NCBI RefSeq assembly: GCF_014647535.1
Contig: NZ_BMPJ01000011.1
Coordinates: forward strand, 1 to 64,000
Reading direction: 5' to 3'
Origin: Thermus composti
GTDB taxonomy: Bacteria; Deinococcota; Deinococci; Deinococcales; Thermaceae
Length of the DNA: 64,000 nt
A model generated the notes under the pieces. It ran no database searches, had not been told where the DNA came from, and saw only the letters and a list, made by a program, of their open reading frames with translations. The translations under genes were made by a program, and so were the position numbers. Each line of letters opens with the position of its first letter. Position 1 is the first letter of the stretch. This document shows, piece after piece, positions 15,725 through 25,768 of the stretch.

Positions 15725-17959
15725 ATGGACGTGGCCGGCGTCATCCTGGAAGCCTTAAGGCCCCACCTGGGGCCAAGGGCGGAGGCGGTGCTGGAAGAGG
15801 GGCTTAAGCGGCTGGGCAGGGGGGCCCGGGAGCTTTCCCCCGAGGACGGGGCCCTCCTCCTCAAGGGCCTCGTCTTCCGGGAGCTCCAGGGGCGGCTTAG
15901 GCCCGAGGAGGCCAGGCGGGTGGTCCAGGAGGCCCTAAGGCGCCTCGAGGGCCAAGGGCCCTCCCTGGAGGAGCTGGAAAAGGCCCTGAAACGCTTCGGC
16001 CTCTACGTGGACTGGCCCGAGGTGGGGCGGCTTAGGGCCCTTTGGAACCGGCTCCGCCAAAGCCCCGACCCCGCCCTTCTCGGGGAGGCCAAGGCCCTGC
16101 TGGAGGCCCTGGAAGAGCGGCTGGAGGAAGCCCTCCTCCGCCAGGCCAAGGACCTGGCCTACCTGGAGGAAAGCCTGGAGCGGGTGCGCCACCTGGGAGG
16201 GGCCAAGGTGCGCCGCCTGGAAAACCTGGTGGCCACCATCCGCAAGGCCCAGGAGGAAGGCATCTGGGCCCAAGGGGAGGTGGAACGGGCCCGGGGCCTG
16301 GCCCTGGACTTGAGGAAGCTCCTGGAGTCCAGCGCTGTCCAGGCCCCCACCCTGCCGGAGATGGTCTTTGAAACCCAGGAGTTCTCCCCCGAGGAAGAGG
16401 TCTACCTCACGGTGGAGGACGCCTCGGAGCTGGAAGGGGAGCTCGTGGTGGACCTGGGCACCCTCCCTGAGGAGGCCGCCCAGAGGATCCTGGCCCTGGA
16501 GGTGGAGGAGGAAAGGCGGAGGCTGGAGGAGCTTCTCGCCCGCTACGGCCACCTCCTGGAAAGGACCACGGTGAGCCCCCTCCTCGCCGAGGTCCAGGCC
16601 CTCCTCGAGGCGGGAAAACCGGCCGGAGAGCGGCTTAAGGCCCTGGAGGAAGCCTTCAAGGAGGCGGAGGCCAACTTCCGGGCGGAAAGAAGGGCCCGCC
16701 TGATCCAGCTCCAGGAGGCCCTTAGGGCGCTTCCCCTTCCCCCGGAGGAGAAGGCCTCCCTCCAAGAGACCCTGGCCCTGGCGGAGGAGACCCTGAAGGA
16801 GGGGGGCTACCCCGACCTCGCCCCCCTGGAGGCGGAGCTTGGGCGCCTCGAGGCCCTGGCCCAGGCGCGGGAGGCGGAGGAAAAGCGCCTCTTGCAGGAG
16901 AAGGAGGCCCTCCTCCGGGAGCTCGCCCAAAAGGGAGAGGCCTTCCAGGACCTCCTAAAGGAGCTCCAGGCCCTAGGCGGGCCCGCCCTACGGGAAGGCC
17001 TAGACAGGATCCGGGCCCGCTACGCCGAAAGGCTTAAGGCCCAGGGGGAGGAGGCCCAGTACCGGGGCAAGCTGGAAGAAGCGCAAAAAGCCCTGGAGGC
17101 CCTCAGGGAGGAGGCCAAGGCCCTAGGCCTAGAGGGCCTTCTGGAGGAGGCGGCCCTCCTCCTTGCCCAAGGCAGGCTCCCCGACCTGGAGGGCCTGAAG
17201 GCCCGGCTCCAAGAGGCCAAGGAGGAGGCGAGAAGGCGCGCCCTGGAGGAGCTTTCCCGCCTCCAGGCCCTGGCGGAGCGCTTCCGGGGCTTCGGGGGGG
17301 AGGCGGCCCTCAAGGCCCTGGAGGAGGAGAAGCAAAAACCCCTCCCCGACCCCACCCCCGTCGCCCGGACCCTCCACGCCTTAAGGCGCCGCCTCGAGGC
17401 CAAGCGGGAGGAGCTCAACACCCGCCTCACCGCCTTCTTCCAAGCCCAGGCCCGCCTGGAGGGCTTCCAAAGCGAGACCGCCCGCCGCCTAAAACCCCTC
17501 CTCGCCACCCTGCGAAGCGCCCGAGACCAGCTCCCCCGCCTCGGGCCCAAGGGGGTTTTGCAGGTGGAAAAGACCCTAACCCAGGCGGAAGCCCTCCTCA
17601 AGGAGCTGGAGAAGGAGGCCGAGGCCGCCAAGGCCCTCCTCCAGGAGTTCCGCTCCGCCGACCTCGAGGCCCTCCTCGGGGCCCTGGAGGTCTCGGAAGA
17701 CCCCCTCGCCCCCTTGCGCCTGCCCGGGGTGGAGGCCCTAGGCTACCTGGAAGACGCCCCGCCCCTTCCCCCGGAGGCCCTTAGGCCCTTGGTCCTGGCC
17801 CTGGACCGGCTGGACCAGGCCCTAAAGGACACCCGGAAGGCCACGGTGGTCCTCCTTCGGGAGAAGGCCTTGGTGCTAAGCCCCCACCGGGGGAAGAACC
17901 TGGTGGCCCTCCTGGAAAAGCCCAGCCTCTCCGCCTTCCTCCAGGAGCTTTCCTCCTAG
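15725..17959 (+). CDS. Large coiled-coil protein of unknown function
   Basis: The 744-residue protein starts with the ATG that follows the mscS TAA without a gap. Residues about 1-110 look globular and helical (DVAGVILEALRPHLG). From about 110 to 670 the sequence is almost entirely Glu/Leu/Ala/Lys/Arg with long heptad-like runs, typical of a very long coiled coil. The C-terminal about 60 residues (RKATVVLLREKALVLSPHRGKNLVALLEKP) become more globular and basic. There is no signal peptide or membrane segment. No Walker motifs or SMC hinge are visible, so it is not an SMC ATPase. Placed between a mechanosensitive channel and rel, it could be a scaffold or envelope-associated filament; that is inference. 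Confidence 0.6.
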   Translation: MDVAGVILEALRPHLGPRAEAVLEEGLKRLGRGARELSPEDGALLLKGLVFRELQGRLRPEEARRVVQEALRRLEGQGPSLEELEKALKRFGLYVDWPEVGRLRALWNRLRQSPDPALLGEAKALLEALEERLEEALLRQAKDLAYLEESLERVRHLGGAKVRRLENLVATIRKAQEEGIWAQGEVERARGLALDLRKLLESSAVQAPTLPEMVFETQEFSPEEEVYLTVEDASELEGELVVDLGTLPEEAAQRILALEVEEERRRLEELLARYGHLLERTTVSPLLAEVQALLEAGKPAGERLKALEEAFKEAEANFRAERRARLIQLQEALRALPLPPEEKASLQETLALAEETLKEGGYPDLAPLEAELGRLEALAQAREAEEKRLLQEKEALLRELAQKGEAFQDLLKELQALGGPALREGLDRIRARYAERLKAQGEEAQYRGKLEEAQKALEALREEAKALGLEGLLEEAALLLAQGRLPDLEGLKARLQEAKEEARRRALEELSRLQALAERFRGFGGEAALKALEEEKQKPLPDPTPVARTLHALRRRLEAKREELNTRLTAFFQAQARLEGFQSETARRLKPLLATLRSARDQLPRLGPKGVLQVEKTLTQAEALLKELEKEAEAAKALLQEFRSADLEALLGALEVSEDPLAPLRLPGVEALGYLEDAPPLPPEALRPLVLALDRLDQALKDTRKATVVLLREKALVLSPHRGKNLVALLEKPSLSAFLQELSS

Positions 17960-17962
17960 TGC

Positions 17963-17968
17963 TACACT
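17963..17968 (+). promoter_or_regulatory. -10 element of rel
   Basis: TACACT lies 8 nt before the GTG start of rel, immediately after the stop of the coiled-coil gene. It suggests rel has its own nearly leaderless transcript in addition to read-through. No good -35 is visible. Confidence 0.4.
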
Positions 17969-17976
17969 AAAGGATA

Positions 17977-20157
17977 GTGACCGCGACCGAGGCCCTCTGG
18001 GAACAACTCGCCCCTCGCCTCGCCTACTTAAGCCCCGAGGAGTGGGCCAAGGTGAAGGCCGCCTACCTCTTCGCCGAGGAGGCCCACCGGGGACAGCTTA
18101 GGCGAAGCGGGGAGCCCTACATCACCCACCCCGTGGCGGTGGCGGAGATCCTGGCCTCCTTGCACATGGACGCCGACACCATCGCCGCGGGCCTCCTCCA
18201 CGACACCATGGAGGACTGCGGCGTCCCCGCCGAGGAGCTGGAAAGGCGCTTCGGAACGGCGGTGCGCCGCCTCGTGGAGGGGGAGACCAAGGTCAGCAAG
18301 CTCTACAAGCTGGCGAACCTCGAGGGGGAGGAGAAGCGGGCCGAGGACCTCCGCCAGATGTTCATCGCCATGGCGGAGGACGTGCGCATCATCATCGTCA
18401 AGCTGGCGGACCGCCTCCACAACCTGCGCACCCTGGAGCACATGCCCCCCGAGAAGCAGAAGCGGATCGCCCAGGAGACCCTGGAGATCTACGCCCCCCT
18501 GGCCCACCGCCTGGGGATGGGGCAGATCAAGTGGGAGCTGGAGGACCTCTCCTTCCGCTACCTCCACCCCGAGGCCTACCACCAACTCCTCGCCCGCCTC
18601 CAGGAGACCCAGGAGGCCCGGGAACGCCTGGTGCAAAAGGCCGTGGCCCTCCTAGAGGAGGCCCTAAAGCAAGACGAACTCCTTCAGGGCCAGCTCCAGG
18701 AGTTTGAGGTCACGGGCCGTCCCAAGCACCTCTACTCCATCTGGCGGAAGATGCAGCGGGACGGCAAATCCTTGGAGCAAATCTATGACCTTCTGGCGGT
18801 GCGGGTGATCCTGGACCCCAAGCCAAGCCCCACGGAGGAGGCCAAGGCCATCCGGGAAAAGCAGGTCTGCTACCACGTCTTAGGCCTCGTCCACGCCCTC
18901 TGGCAGCCCATCCCGGGCCGGGTGAAGGACTACATCGCCGTGCCCAAGCCCAACGGCTACCAAAGCCTCCACACCACGGTGATCGCCCTGGAGGGCCTGC
19001 CCCTCGAGGTCCAGATCCGCACCCGGGAGATGCACCGCATCGCCGAGTACGGCATCGCCGCCCACTGGCTTTACAAGGAGGGCCTCACCGACCCCGAGGA
19101 GGTGAAGCGCCGGGTCTCCTGGCTCAAGAACATCCAGGAGTGGCAGCAGGAGTTCAGCAGCTCCCGGGAGTTCGTGGAGGCGGTAACCCGGGACCTTCTG
19201 GGGGGGAGGGTCTTCGTCTTCACCCCCAAGGGCCGGATCATCAACCTGCCCAAGGGGGCCACCCCCGTGGACTTCGCCTACCACATCCACACCGAGGTGG
19301 GCCACCACATGGTGGGGGCCAAGGTCAACGGCCGCATCGTCCCCCTCTCCTACGAGCTGCAAAACGGGGACATCGTGGAGATCCTCACCGCCAAAAACGC
19401 CCGCCCCTCCAAGGGCTGGCTGGAGTTCGCCAAAAGCCGCACCGCCAAGAGCAAGATCCGCCAGTACTTCCGCGCCCAGGAGCGGCAGGAGACCCTGGAG
19501 CGGGGCCAAGGCCTCCTGGAGCGCTACCTCAAGCGCAAGAGCCTCCCCAAGCCCACGGACAGCCAGCTGGAGGAGGCAGCCAAGCGGCTCGGCCTCCCCC
19601 CTTCCCCGGAAGAGCTCTACCTGGCCTTGGCCCTAAACCGCCTCACCCCCAGGCAGGTGGCGGAGAAGCTCTACCCCACGGCCCTCCTCAAGCCGGAGAA
19701 GCCCAAGCCCACGCCCCAAAACCAGTGGGGCATCCGCCTGGACCAGGACCTCCAGGCCCCCATCCGCCTGGCCTCCTGCTGCGAGCCCATGAAGGGGGAC
19801 AGCATCCTGGGCTTCATCACCCGGGGCCGGGGGGTGACGGTCCACCGGGCGGACTGCCCCAACCTGAGGCGCCTCCTCCAGGGCCCCGAGGCGGACCGGG
19901 TCATCCCCGCCTACTGGGAGGGGGTGGGGGGGAAGGTGGTGACCCTCGAGGTCCTGGCCCAGGACCGGGCCGGCCTCCTAAGGGACGTGATGCAGGTGGT
20001 GGCGGAGGCGGGGAAAAGCGCCCTGGGCTCGGAGACCTGGATCCTGGGCCCCATCGCCCGCATAAGGCTCCGCCTCACCCTCCAGGACGGGGAGCGGGAG
20101 GCCCTGGCGGAGGCCCTAAGGGGGGTGAAGAGCGTCCAGGAGGTGCGGTGGCTCTAA
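17977..20157 (+). CDS. rel: Bifunctional (p)ppGpp synthetase/hydrolase (Rel)
   Basis: The 726-residue RelA/SpoT homologue makes and degrades the stringent-response alarmone. The HD hydrolase domain is intact (RSGEPYITHPVAVAEIL, His75-Asp76 in LLHDTMED, EGETKVSKL), so it is a long bifunctional Rel, not a hydrolase-dead RelA. The synthetase domain (about 210-370) includes GRPKHLYSIWRKM and KDYIAVPKPNGYQSLHTT. TGS follows at about 400-460 (VFVFTPKGRIINLPKGATPVDFAYHIHT), then a zinc-finger/helical region with CCEPMKGD and a C-terminal ACT domain. The GTG start is the only one that keeps the HD domain N-terminus. Its stop overlaps that of convergent yjbQ (CTAA). Confidence 0.95.
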   Translation: MTATEALWEQLAPRLAYLSPEEWAKVKAAYLFAEEAHRGQLRRSGEPYITHPVAVAEILASLHMDADTIAAGLLHDTMEDCGVPAEELERRFGTAVRRLVEGETKVSKLYKLANLEGEEKRAEDLRQMFIAMAEDVRIIIVKLADRLHNLRTLEHMPPEKQKRIAQETLEIYAPLAHRLGMGQIKWELEDLSFRYLHPEAYHQLLARLQETQEARERLVQKAVALLEEALKQDELLQGQLQEFEVTGRPKHLYSIWRKMQRDGKSLEQIYDLLAVRVILDPKPSPTEEAKAIREKQVCYHVLGLVHALWQPIPGRVKDYIAVPKPNGYQSLHTTVIALEGLPLEVQIRTREMHRIAEYGIAAHWLYKEGLTDPEEVKRRVSWLKNIQEWQQEFSSSREFVEAVTRDLLGGRVFVFTPKGRIINLPKGATPVDFAYHIHTEVGHHMVGAKVNGRIVPLSYELQNGDIVEILTAKNARPSKGWLEFAKSRTAKSKIRQYFRAQERQETLERGQGLLERYLKRKSLPKPTDSQLEEAAKRLGLPPSPEELYLALALNRLTPRQVAEKLYPTALLKPEKPKPTPQNQWGIRLDQDLQAPIRLASCCEPMKGDSILGFITRGRGVTVHRADCPNLRRLLQGPEADRVIPAYWEGVGGKVVTLEVLAQDRAGLLRDVMQVVAEAGKSALGSETWILGPIARIRLRLTLQDGEREALAEALRGVKSVQEVRWL

Positions 20158-20534
20158 AGGGGCCGCACCCACACCTCCCGGGTCCTCGGCCCGTCAAACT
20201 CCGCCAGGAAGACCTGCTGCCAGCGCCCAAGCCTAAGCCTCCCCCCCTCGGCGAAGAGGAGGAGGTGGACCCCGGTGAGGAGGCTTTTCAGGTGGGCGTG
20301 GGTGTTCCCCTCGGCGTGGCGGTCCTTGGGGTGAAGCCGGGGGGCGAGTTCCTCCAGGCGGGCCAAAAGATCGTGGGCCACGTCGGGGTCGGCCCCCTCC
20401 TGGACGAGGAGGCCGCAGGTGGTGTGGGGCACGAAGAGAAAAACGAGCCCAGTGTGCCCCTGCAAAACCTCCTCCACCGCCCGGGTGATGTTCACCAGGC
20501 CCTCTTTGGGGGTGCGCACCTCCAGCCGGCGCAT
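20154..20534 (-). CDS. YjbQ/UPF0047 family protein
   Basis: The 126-residue protein carries the complete UPF0047 signature: HTTCGLLVQEGADPDVAHDLL followed by HAEGNTHAHLKSLLTGVHL, with the conserved histidines expected to bind a metal. Family members have been reported to have a side activity forming thiamine phosphate, but the physiological role is not settled. The length is normal. ATG at 20532-20534. Its stop shares CTAA with the convergent rel gene. It is transcribed after the methyltransferase gene upstream (gap of 9 nt), so the two probably form an operon. Confidence 0.85.
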   Translation of the reverse strand: MRRLEVRTPKEGLVNITRAVEEVLQGHTGLVFLFVPHTTCGLLVQEGADPDVAHDLLARLEELAPRLHPKDRHAEGNTHAHLKSLLTGVHLLLFAEGGRLRLGRWQQVFLAEFDGPRTREVWVRPL

Positions 20535-20543
20535 GCCCTAAGG

Positions 20544-21332
20544 TTAGCCCAGGCGGGTGGTCCTGAGGAAGAAGCTCTTCTGCACGGGGAAGGTTCTGTC
20601 CAGACTGCCGAAGGCCTCCTCGGCCCAGGGGTAGAGGCGGTCCATGGCCTTGCGGTGCACCTCCTCCGGCACCCCTTGGGTGAAGGAGTAAAGCCTTTCC
20701 TCCAGGGCCTCGAGGGCGTCCCTGAGGGAGCGCTCCTCCTTCCAGGCCACCACCTGCCGGGTCTTGGGCTTAAGCCCCAGGCGCTTCAGGGCCTCCTCCA
20801 CCTCCTGAAGGCGCCTCTGGTGGAGCCCCCGCTCCACCCGCACCCCCTCGGCCTCCACAAAGGCCCGCCACGCCTCCTGCAGGCGCCACTCCACCTCGGC
20901 CTCCACCCGGTCCCACCCCTCCAGGAGGACCCCGCCCGGCTTCAGCACCCGGAGGGCCTCCGCCAGGGCCTTGGGCCAGTCGGGAAGGAGGTGCCAGAGG
21001 TGGACGGCGATCACGGCGTGCACGCTCTCGTCGGGAAGGGGAAGGGCCCGGGCGTCCGCAAGGAGGAGGCGCACCTTGCGCATGACCCCCGCCGCCTTCT
21101 GGCGGAAGACCTCCAGCATCCCCGGGTCCTTGTCCAAGGCCACGTAGGCGTACCCCCGGGCGATGAGGGGAAGAGCGATCCGCCCCGTGCCCACGCCCAG
21201 CTCCAAAAACACCGGGTCCTCCCGGCCGGAAAGGGCCGAGGTCATGGCGGTGGCGATGCGGCCCGCCACCTCCGGCGGGTAGGCCCGGAGGCGGTCGTAG
21301 GCGTAGGCCATCCGGGTGAGGGCGCTGGCCAT
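20544..21332 (-). CDS. SAM-dependent methyltransferase, class I
   Basis: The 262-residue product starts from the ATG at 21330-21332; the longer open frame runs into the promoter. Motif I is FLELGVGTGRIALPL, the acidic SAM ribose ligand is in VALDKDPGM, motif II is LLADARALPLPD and the post-II region is ALRVLKPGGVLLEGWD. This is the Methyltransf_11-type fold acting on small molecules, as in UbiE/MenG relatives. The C-terminal about 90 residues are helical and specific to this protein. The substrate cannot be read from the sequence. It is followed by yjbQ in the same direction. Confidence 0.8.
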   Translation of the reverse strand: MASALTRMAYAYDRLRAYPPEVAGRIATAMTSALSGREDPVFLELGVGTGRIALPLIARGYAYVALDKDPGMLEVFRQKAAGVMRKVRLLLADARALPLPDESVHAVIAVHLWHLLPDWPKALAEALRVLKPGGVLLEGWDRVEAEVEWRLQEAWRAFVEAEGVRVERGLHQRRLQEVEEALKRLGLKPKTRQVVAWKEERSLRDALEALEERLYSFTQGVPEEVHRKAMDRLYPWAEEAFGSLDRTFPVQKSFFLRTTRLG

Positions 21333-21342
21333 GGCCACCCTT

Positions 21343-21359
21343 ATTGTACGGGGTATACT
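21343..21359. promoter_or_regulatory. Divergent -10 elements for the methyltransferase and nucleotidyltransferase genes
   Basis: TACAAT on the minus strand (21343-21348) serves the methyltransferase gene, and TATACT on the plus strand (21354-21359) lies 7 nt before the nucleotidyltransferase ATG. The two are only 5 bp apart, so the promoters must compete. Confidence 0.55.
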
Positions 21360-21366
21360 CTGGGGG

Positions 21367-22413
21367 ATGAAAGGGTTAATCCTCGCCGCGGGCAGGGGGA
21401 CGCGGCTTCGCCCCCTCACCCACACCCGCCCCAAACCGGTGATCCGGGTGGCGGGCCGCCCCATCCTCCACTACGCCGTGGAGAACCTGAAGGAAGCAGG
21501 GGTGGAGGAGATCGGGGTGGTGGTCTCCCCCGAGACGGAAAAGGACATCCGGGAGGCTCTTTCCGGGCGCGAGGTCCGCTACGTCCTCCAGGAGGAGCCC
21601 CAGGGCCTGGCCCACGCCGTGGCCGTGGCCCGGGACTTCCTGGGGGATAGCCCCTTCGTCCTCTACCTGGGGGACAACCTCTTCCAAAAGGGCATCCGGC
21701 GCTTCCTCGAGGCCTTCCGCCCCGGGGTGAGCGCCGTCATCGCCCTGGTGCGGGTGGAAGACCCAAGGCAGTTCGGGGTGGCGGTGCTGGAGGGGGAGAG
21801 GATCGTGCGCCTTCTGGAAAAGCCCAAGGAGCCCCCTTCGGACCTGGCGGTGGCCGGGGTCTACGTCTTCACCCCCGAGGTCTTTGAGGTCATCCGGGAA
21901 CTCAAGCCCTCCGCCCGGGGGGAGTACGAGATCACCGACGCCATCCAGGGCCTCATTGACCGGGGAAGGAAGGTGGTGGGGGTGGAGGTGGAGGGCTGGT
22001 GGAAGGACACGGGCCGCCCCAAGGACCTCTTAGATGCGAACCGCCTCCTCCTGGAGGAGCTTTCCCCGAAGGTGGAGGGGGAGGTCCTGGAAAGCGAGCT
22101 CACGGGAAGGGTGGTGGTGGAAAAGGGCGCCAGGGTGGTGAAAAGCACCGTCATCGGCCCCGCCTTCATCGGGGAAGGGGTGGTGGTGGAGGAGGCCTAC
22201 ATCGGGCCTTTCACCTCCTTGGGGCCGGGGGTGCGGGTGGTGCGCTCGGAGGTGGAGTACTCCATCCTCGAGGACCACGCCCGCCTGGAGAACGTGGCCT
22301 TGCGCCTCCAGGAGAGCATCCTGGGGGTGGGGGCGGAGGTGCGAAGCCGCAACAGCCTTCCCCGGGCCCACCGCCTGATCCTTGGGGACCTCTCCCAGGT
22401 GGAGCTGGCGTAG
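21367..22413 (+). CDS. Glucose-1-phosphate thymidylyltransferase-like nucleotidyltransferase
   Basis: The 348-residue protein starts at the ATG 7 nt after TATACT. The N-terminal Rossmann-like nucleotidyltransferase domain has the signature KGLILAAGRGTRLRPLTHTRPKP, the metal-binding YLGDN and the sugar-phosphate site AVAGVYVFTPEVF and GEYEITDAIQ. From about 245 a left-handed beta-helix follows (VVEKGARVVKSTVIGPAFIGEGVVVEEAYIGPF). This is the long StrD/RmlA3-type arrangement found in archaea and deep-branching bacteria. It activates a sugar-1-phosphate with dTTP or UTP for surface glycan synthesis. The exact nucleotide preference is not determinable. birA starts directly after its stop. Confidence 0.85.
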   Translation: MKGLILAAGRGTRLRPLTHTRPKPVIRVAGRPILHYAVENLKEAGVEEIGVVVSPETEKDIREALSGREVRYVLQEEPQGLAHAVAVARDFLGDSPFVLYLGDNLFQKGIRRFLEAFRPGVSAVIALVRVEDPRQFGVAVLEGERIVRLLEKPKEPPSDLAVAGVYVFTPEVFEVIRELKPSARGEYEITDAIQGLIDRGRKVVGVEVEGWWKDTGRPKDLLDANRLLLEELSPKVEGEVLESELTGRVVVEKGARVVKSTVIGPAFIGEGVVVEEAYIGPFTSLGPGVRVVRSEVEYSILEDHARLENVALRLQESILGVGAEVRSRNSLPRAHRLILGDLSQVELA

Positions 22414-23301
22414 ATGGCGGGGCTCCTTTCCCTCCTCACGGAGTCCTGGCAAAGCGGCGAAGCCCTGGCGAGGCGGCTTGGGGTGAGCCGGGCCGCCGTC
22501 TCCAAGGAGGCCAGGCGGCTCCTCTCGGAAGGCTACCCCGTGGAGGTCTCCCGCCAGGGCTACCGGATCCTCCCCGGCACCCCCCTCCCCCACCTCTTCC
22601 ACCCCAGAGGGCGGCTCGGAAGGCCCTACCGCTACCTGGGCCGGGTGGGGAGCACCCAGGACGCCCTCAGGGCCTGGGCCGAGGAGGGGGCCCCCGAAGG
22701 GGCGCTGGTTCTCGCCGAAGTCCAGGAAAGGGGCCGGGGCCGACGGGGCCGCCCCTGGGCAAGCCGCCCCGGGGCAAGCCTCACCTTCTCCCTCCTCCTA
22801 AGGCCAAGCCTCCCCCTTCCCGCCCTGGGGCTCCTTCCCCTCCTTGCGGGCCTCGCCCTCGTTGAGGCGGTGGGGGTGGGGGGGCTCAAGTGGCCCAACG
22901 ACCTCCTGGCCCCCGACGGCAGGAAGCTCGCCGGGGTCCTCCTCGAGGCCAAGGCCGAGGGGGAGGAGGTGGCCTACGCCCTTTTGGGCGTGGGGGTGAA
23001 CGTAGCCTGGGCCCCGGAAGGGGCCGCCTTCCTCCAGGAGTTCACCCCCCTTTCCCGGCGGGAGGTCCTGGAAGCCTTCCTCCTCCGGCTGGAAGGCCTC
23101 CTCCCCCTCCTGGAAACCCCCGAGGCCTTCCTGGCCCGCTACCAGAAGGCCTCCTACACCCTGGGGCGCCCTGTGCGGGTGCGCACGGCCAAGGGGGTGG
23201 TGGAGGGCCTGGCGGAGGCGGTCTTCCCCGACGGGAGCCTCCTGTTGGGGGGGGTGGGGGTGGCGGCGGCGGAGGTGGAGCTTCTGCCCTTGATTGAGTG
23301 A
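22414..23301 (+). CDS. birA: Bifunctional biotin-protein ligase/repressor
   Basis: The 295-residue protein is encoded with no gap after the preceding stop (TAG-ATG). An N-terminal winged helix (residues about 1-55, SGEALARRLGVSRAAVSKEARRL) indicates a DNA-binding, potentially autoregulatory BirA. The ligase domain contains GSTQDAL, the biotinyl-AMP loop ERGRGRRGRPWASRPGASLTFS, LKWPNDLLAPDGRKLAGVLLE and the GVGVNV motif. The C-terminal SH3-like domain (YTLGRPVRVRTAKGVVEGLAEAVFPDGSLLL) completes class II architecture. It biotinylates the acetyl-CoA carboxylase carrier. Confidence 0.93.
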   Translation: MAGLLSLLTESWQSGEALARRLGVSRAAVSKEARRLLSEGYPVEVSRQGYRILPGTPLPHLFHPRGRLGRPYRYLGRVGSTQDALRAWAEEGAPEGALVLAEVQERGRGRRGRPWASRPGASLTFSLLLRPSLPLPALGLLPLLAGLALVEAVGVGGLKWPNDLLAPDGRKLAGVLLEAKAEGEEVAYALLGVGVNVAWAPEGAAFLQEFTPLSRREVLEAFLLRLEGLLPLLETPEAFLARYQKASYTLGRPVRVRTAKGVVEGLAEAVFPDGSLLLGGVGVAAAEVELLPLIE

Positions 23302-23306
23302 GTTAG

Positions 23307-23338
23307 GCTTAGATTTTCCTAAGCGTTTGTGCTAGCAT
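23307..23338 (+). promoter_or_regulatory. Weak promoter and AT-rich inverted repeat before the DUF2203 gene
   Basis: TTAGAT (23309-23314) and TAGCAT (23333-23338) are 18 bp apart, 11 nt before the ATG. The -35 lies in an inverted repeat GCTTAG/CTAAGC (23307-23324). The stretch is AT-rich compared with its surroundings. Confidence 0.35.
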
Positions 23339-23348
23339 AAGGGCAGGT

Positions 23349-23774
23349 ATGTTCGCCCGGATCTTCACCAAGGAAGAAGCGGACGCCCTCCTGCCCGAGA
23401 TCCGGCGGGTCCTCTCTCAGATGCGCCAGGCCAAGAGGGAACTCCAGGAGGCCCAGGCCCGCCTCCCCGAGGCCCGGGGACTTGAGCGGCGGGCCCTGGA
23501 GGAGGAGGTCCGCTTTCTCTTAGGCTCCCTCGAGGCCGACGCCCGCTACCTCGCCTCCTTGGGGGTCTTCCTCAAGGACCTGGAAAGGGGCCTCGTGGAC
23601 TTCCCCGCCCGGGTGGGGGGCGAGGTGGTCTTCCTCTGCTGGCAGGAGGGGGAGCCGGAGGTTTCCCACTACCACCCCCTTTCCGGGGGCTTCGCCGAGC
23701 GCAGGCCCCTCGCGGAGGAAGCCCCTACCCTTCCCCATAAGGCCCGCCCCGGCGAAAGGCGTCCAGGCGCCTGA
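23349..23774 (+). CDS. DUF2203 family protein
   Basis: The 141-residue protein matches the DUF2203 pattern: FTKEEADALLPEIRRVL at the start, a helical hairpin, then GVFLKDLERGLVDFPARVGGEVVFLCWQEGEPEVSHYHPLSGGFAERRPL. The function is unknown in the family; the C-terminal conserved Trp-Glu-His segment suggests a binding pocket. The last 17 codons or so, after the conserved end of the domain, overlap the 3' end of the convergent metallopeptidase gene by 50 bp. The real gene end is clear because no earlier stop exists in this frame. Confidence 0.75.
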   Translation: MFARIFTKEEADALLPEIRRVLSQMRQAKRELQEAQARLPEARGLERRALEEEVRFLLGSLEADARYLASLGVFLKDLERGLVDFPARVGGEVVFLCWQEGEPEVSHYHPLSGGFAERRPLAEEAPTLPHKARPGERRPGA

Positions 23775-24113
23775 GGTCCTCGCGAATGAGGTCGTCCCGG
23801 CCCGCCAAGGACTCCAGGTGGTGCCTGAGCTCGTGGAGGAGGGTTTCCCACGCCTCGGCCTCCCAGTCAAACCCCTCCCCCGCCACCGCCAGAAAGGAGC
23901 CGTAGTAGAGGGCGATGTGCCGCCCAAGCCCCTCAAAGCCCCCGAAGGCCGAGGGCGGCCCTGGGTCCAGGTACTCCCCAAGGCGCCACACCCCTTCAAG
24001 CCCCGGCTCCGGCTTGGCCTCGGGGAAGACGTGCACCCCCTGAAGCCCCCGCTTGAAGTCCTCGGGAACCTCCTCCCAAAGCCTCTCCACCAGCTCCACG
24101 AAGGCCTCGTAGG

Positions 24114-24117
<4 letters not shown>
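23725..24117 (-). CDS. Zincin-like metallopeptidase (PF06262-type)
   Basis: The 130-residue protein belongs by appearance to the minimal zincin family. The HExxH motif is intact in LLHELRHHLESLAGRDDL, with the preceding segment IALYYGSFLAVAGEGFDWEAEAWETL typical of the family. The ATG at 24115-24117 overlaps the rlmH stop in ATGA, so the two are translationally coupled, an association worth noting because both are small and widespread. The 3' end overlaps the DUF2203 gene by 50 bp. The substrate is unknown. Confidence 0.8.
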
Positions 24118-25759
<1,642 letters not shown>

Positions 25760-25768
25760 GGGGTGGGT

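Noticed and set aside
19140-21650. An 836-codon open frame on the plus strand running from rel into the methyltransferase region
   Set aside because: Its product is Pro/Gly/Arg/His-rich without family motifs and it overlaps rel in another frame and yjbQ and a methyltransferase antisense. Such long spurious frames are expected at this GC content.
23307-23324. Biotin operator for BirA upstream of DUF2203
   Set aside because: The inverted repeat GCTTAG/CTAAGC is short and does not resemble the TTGTAAACC-type biotin operator; it lies downstream of birA, not before a biotin gene.
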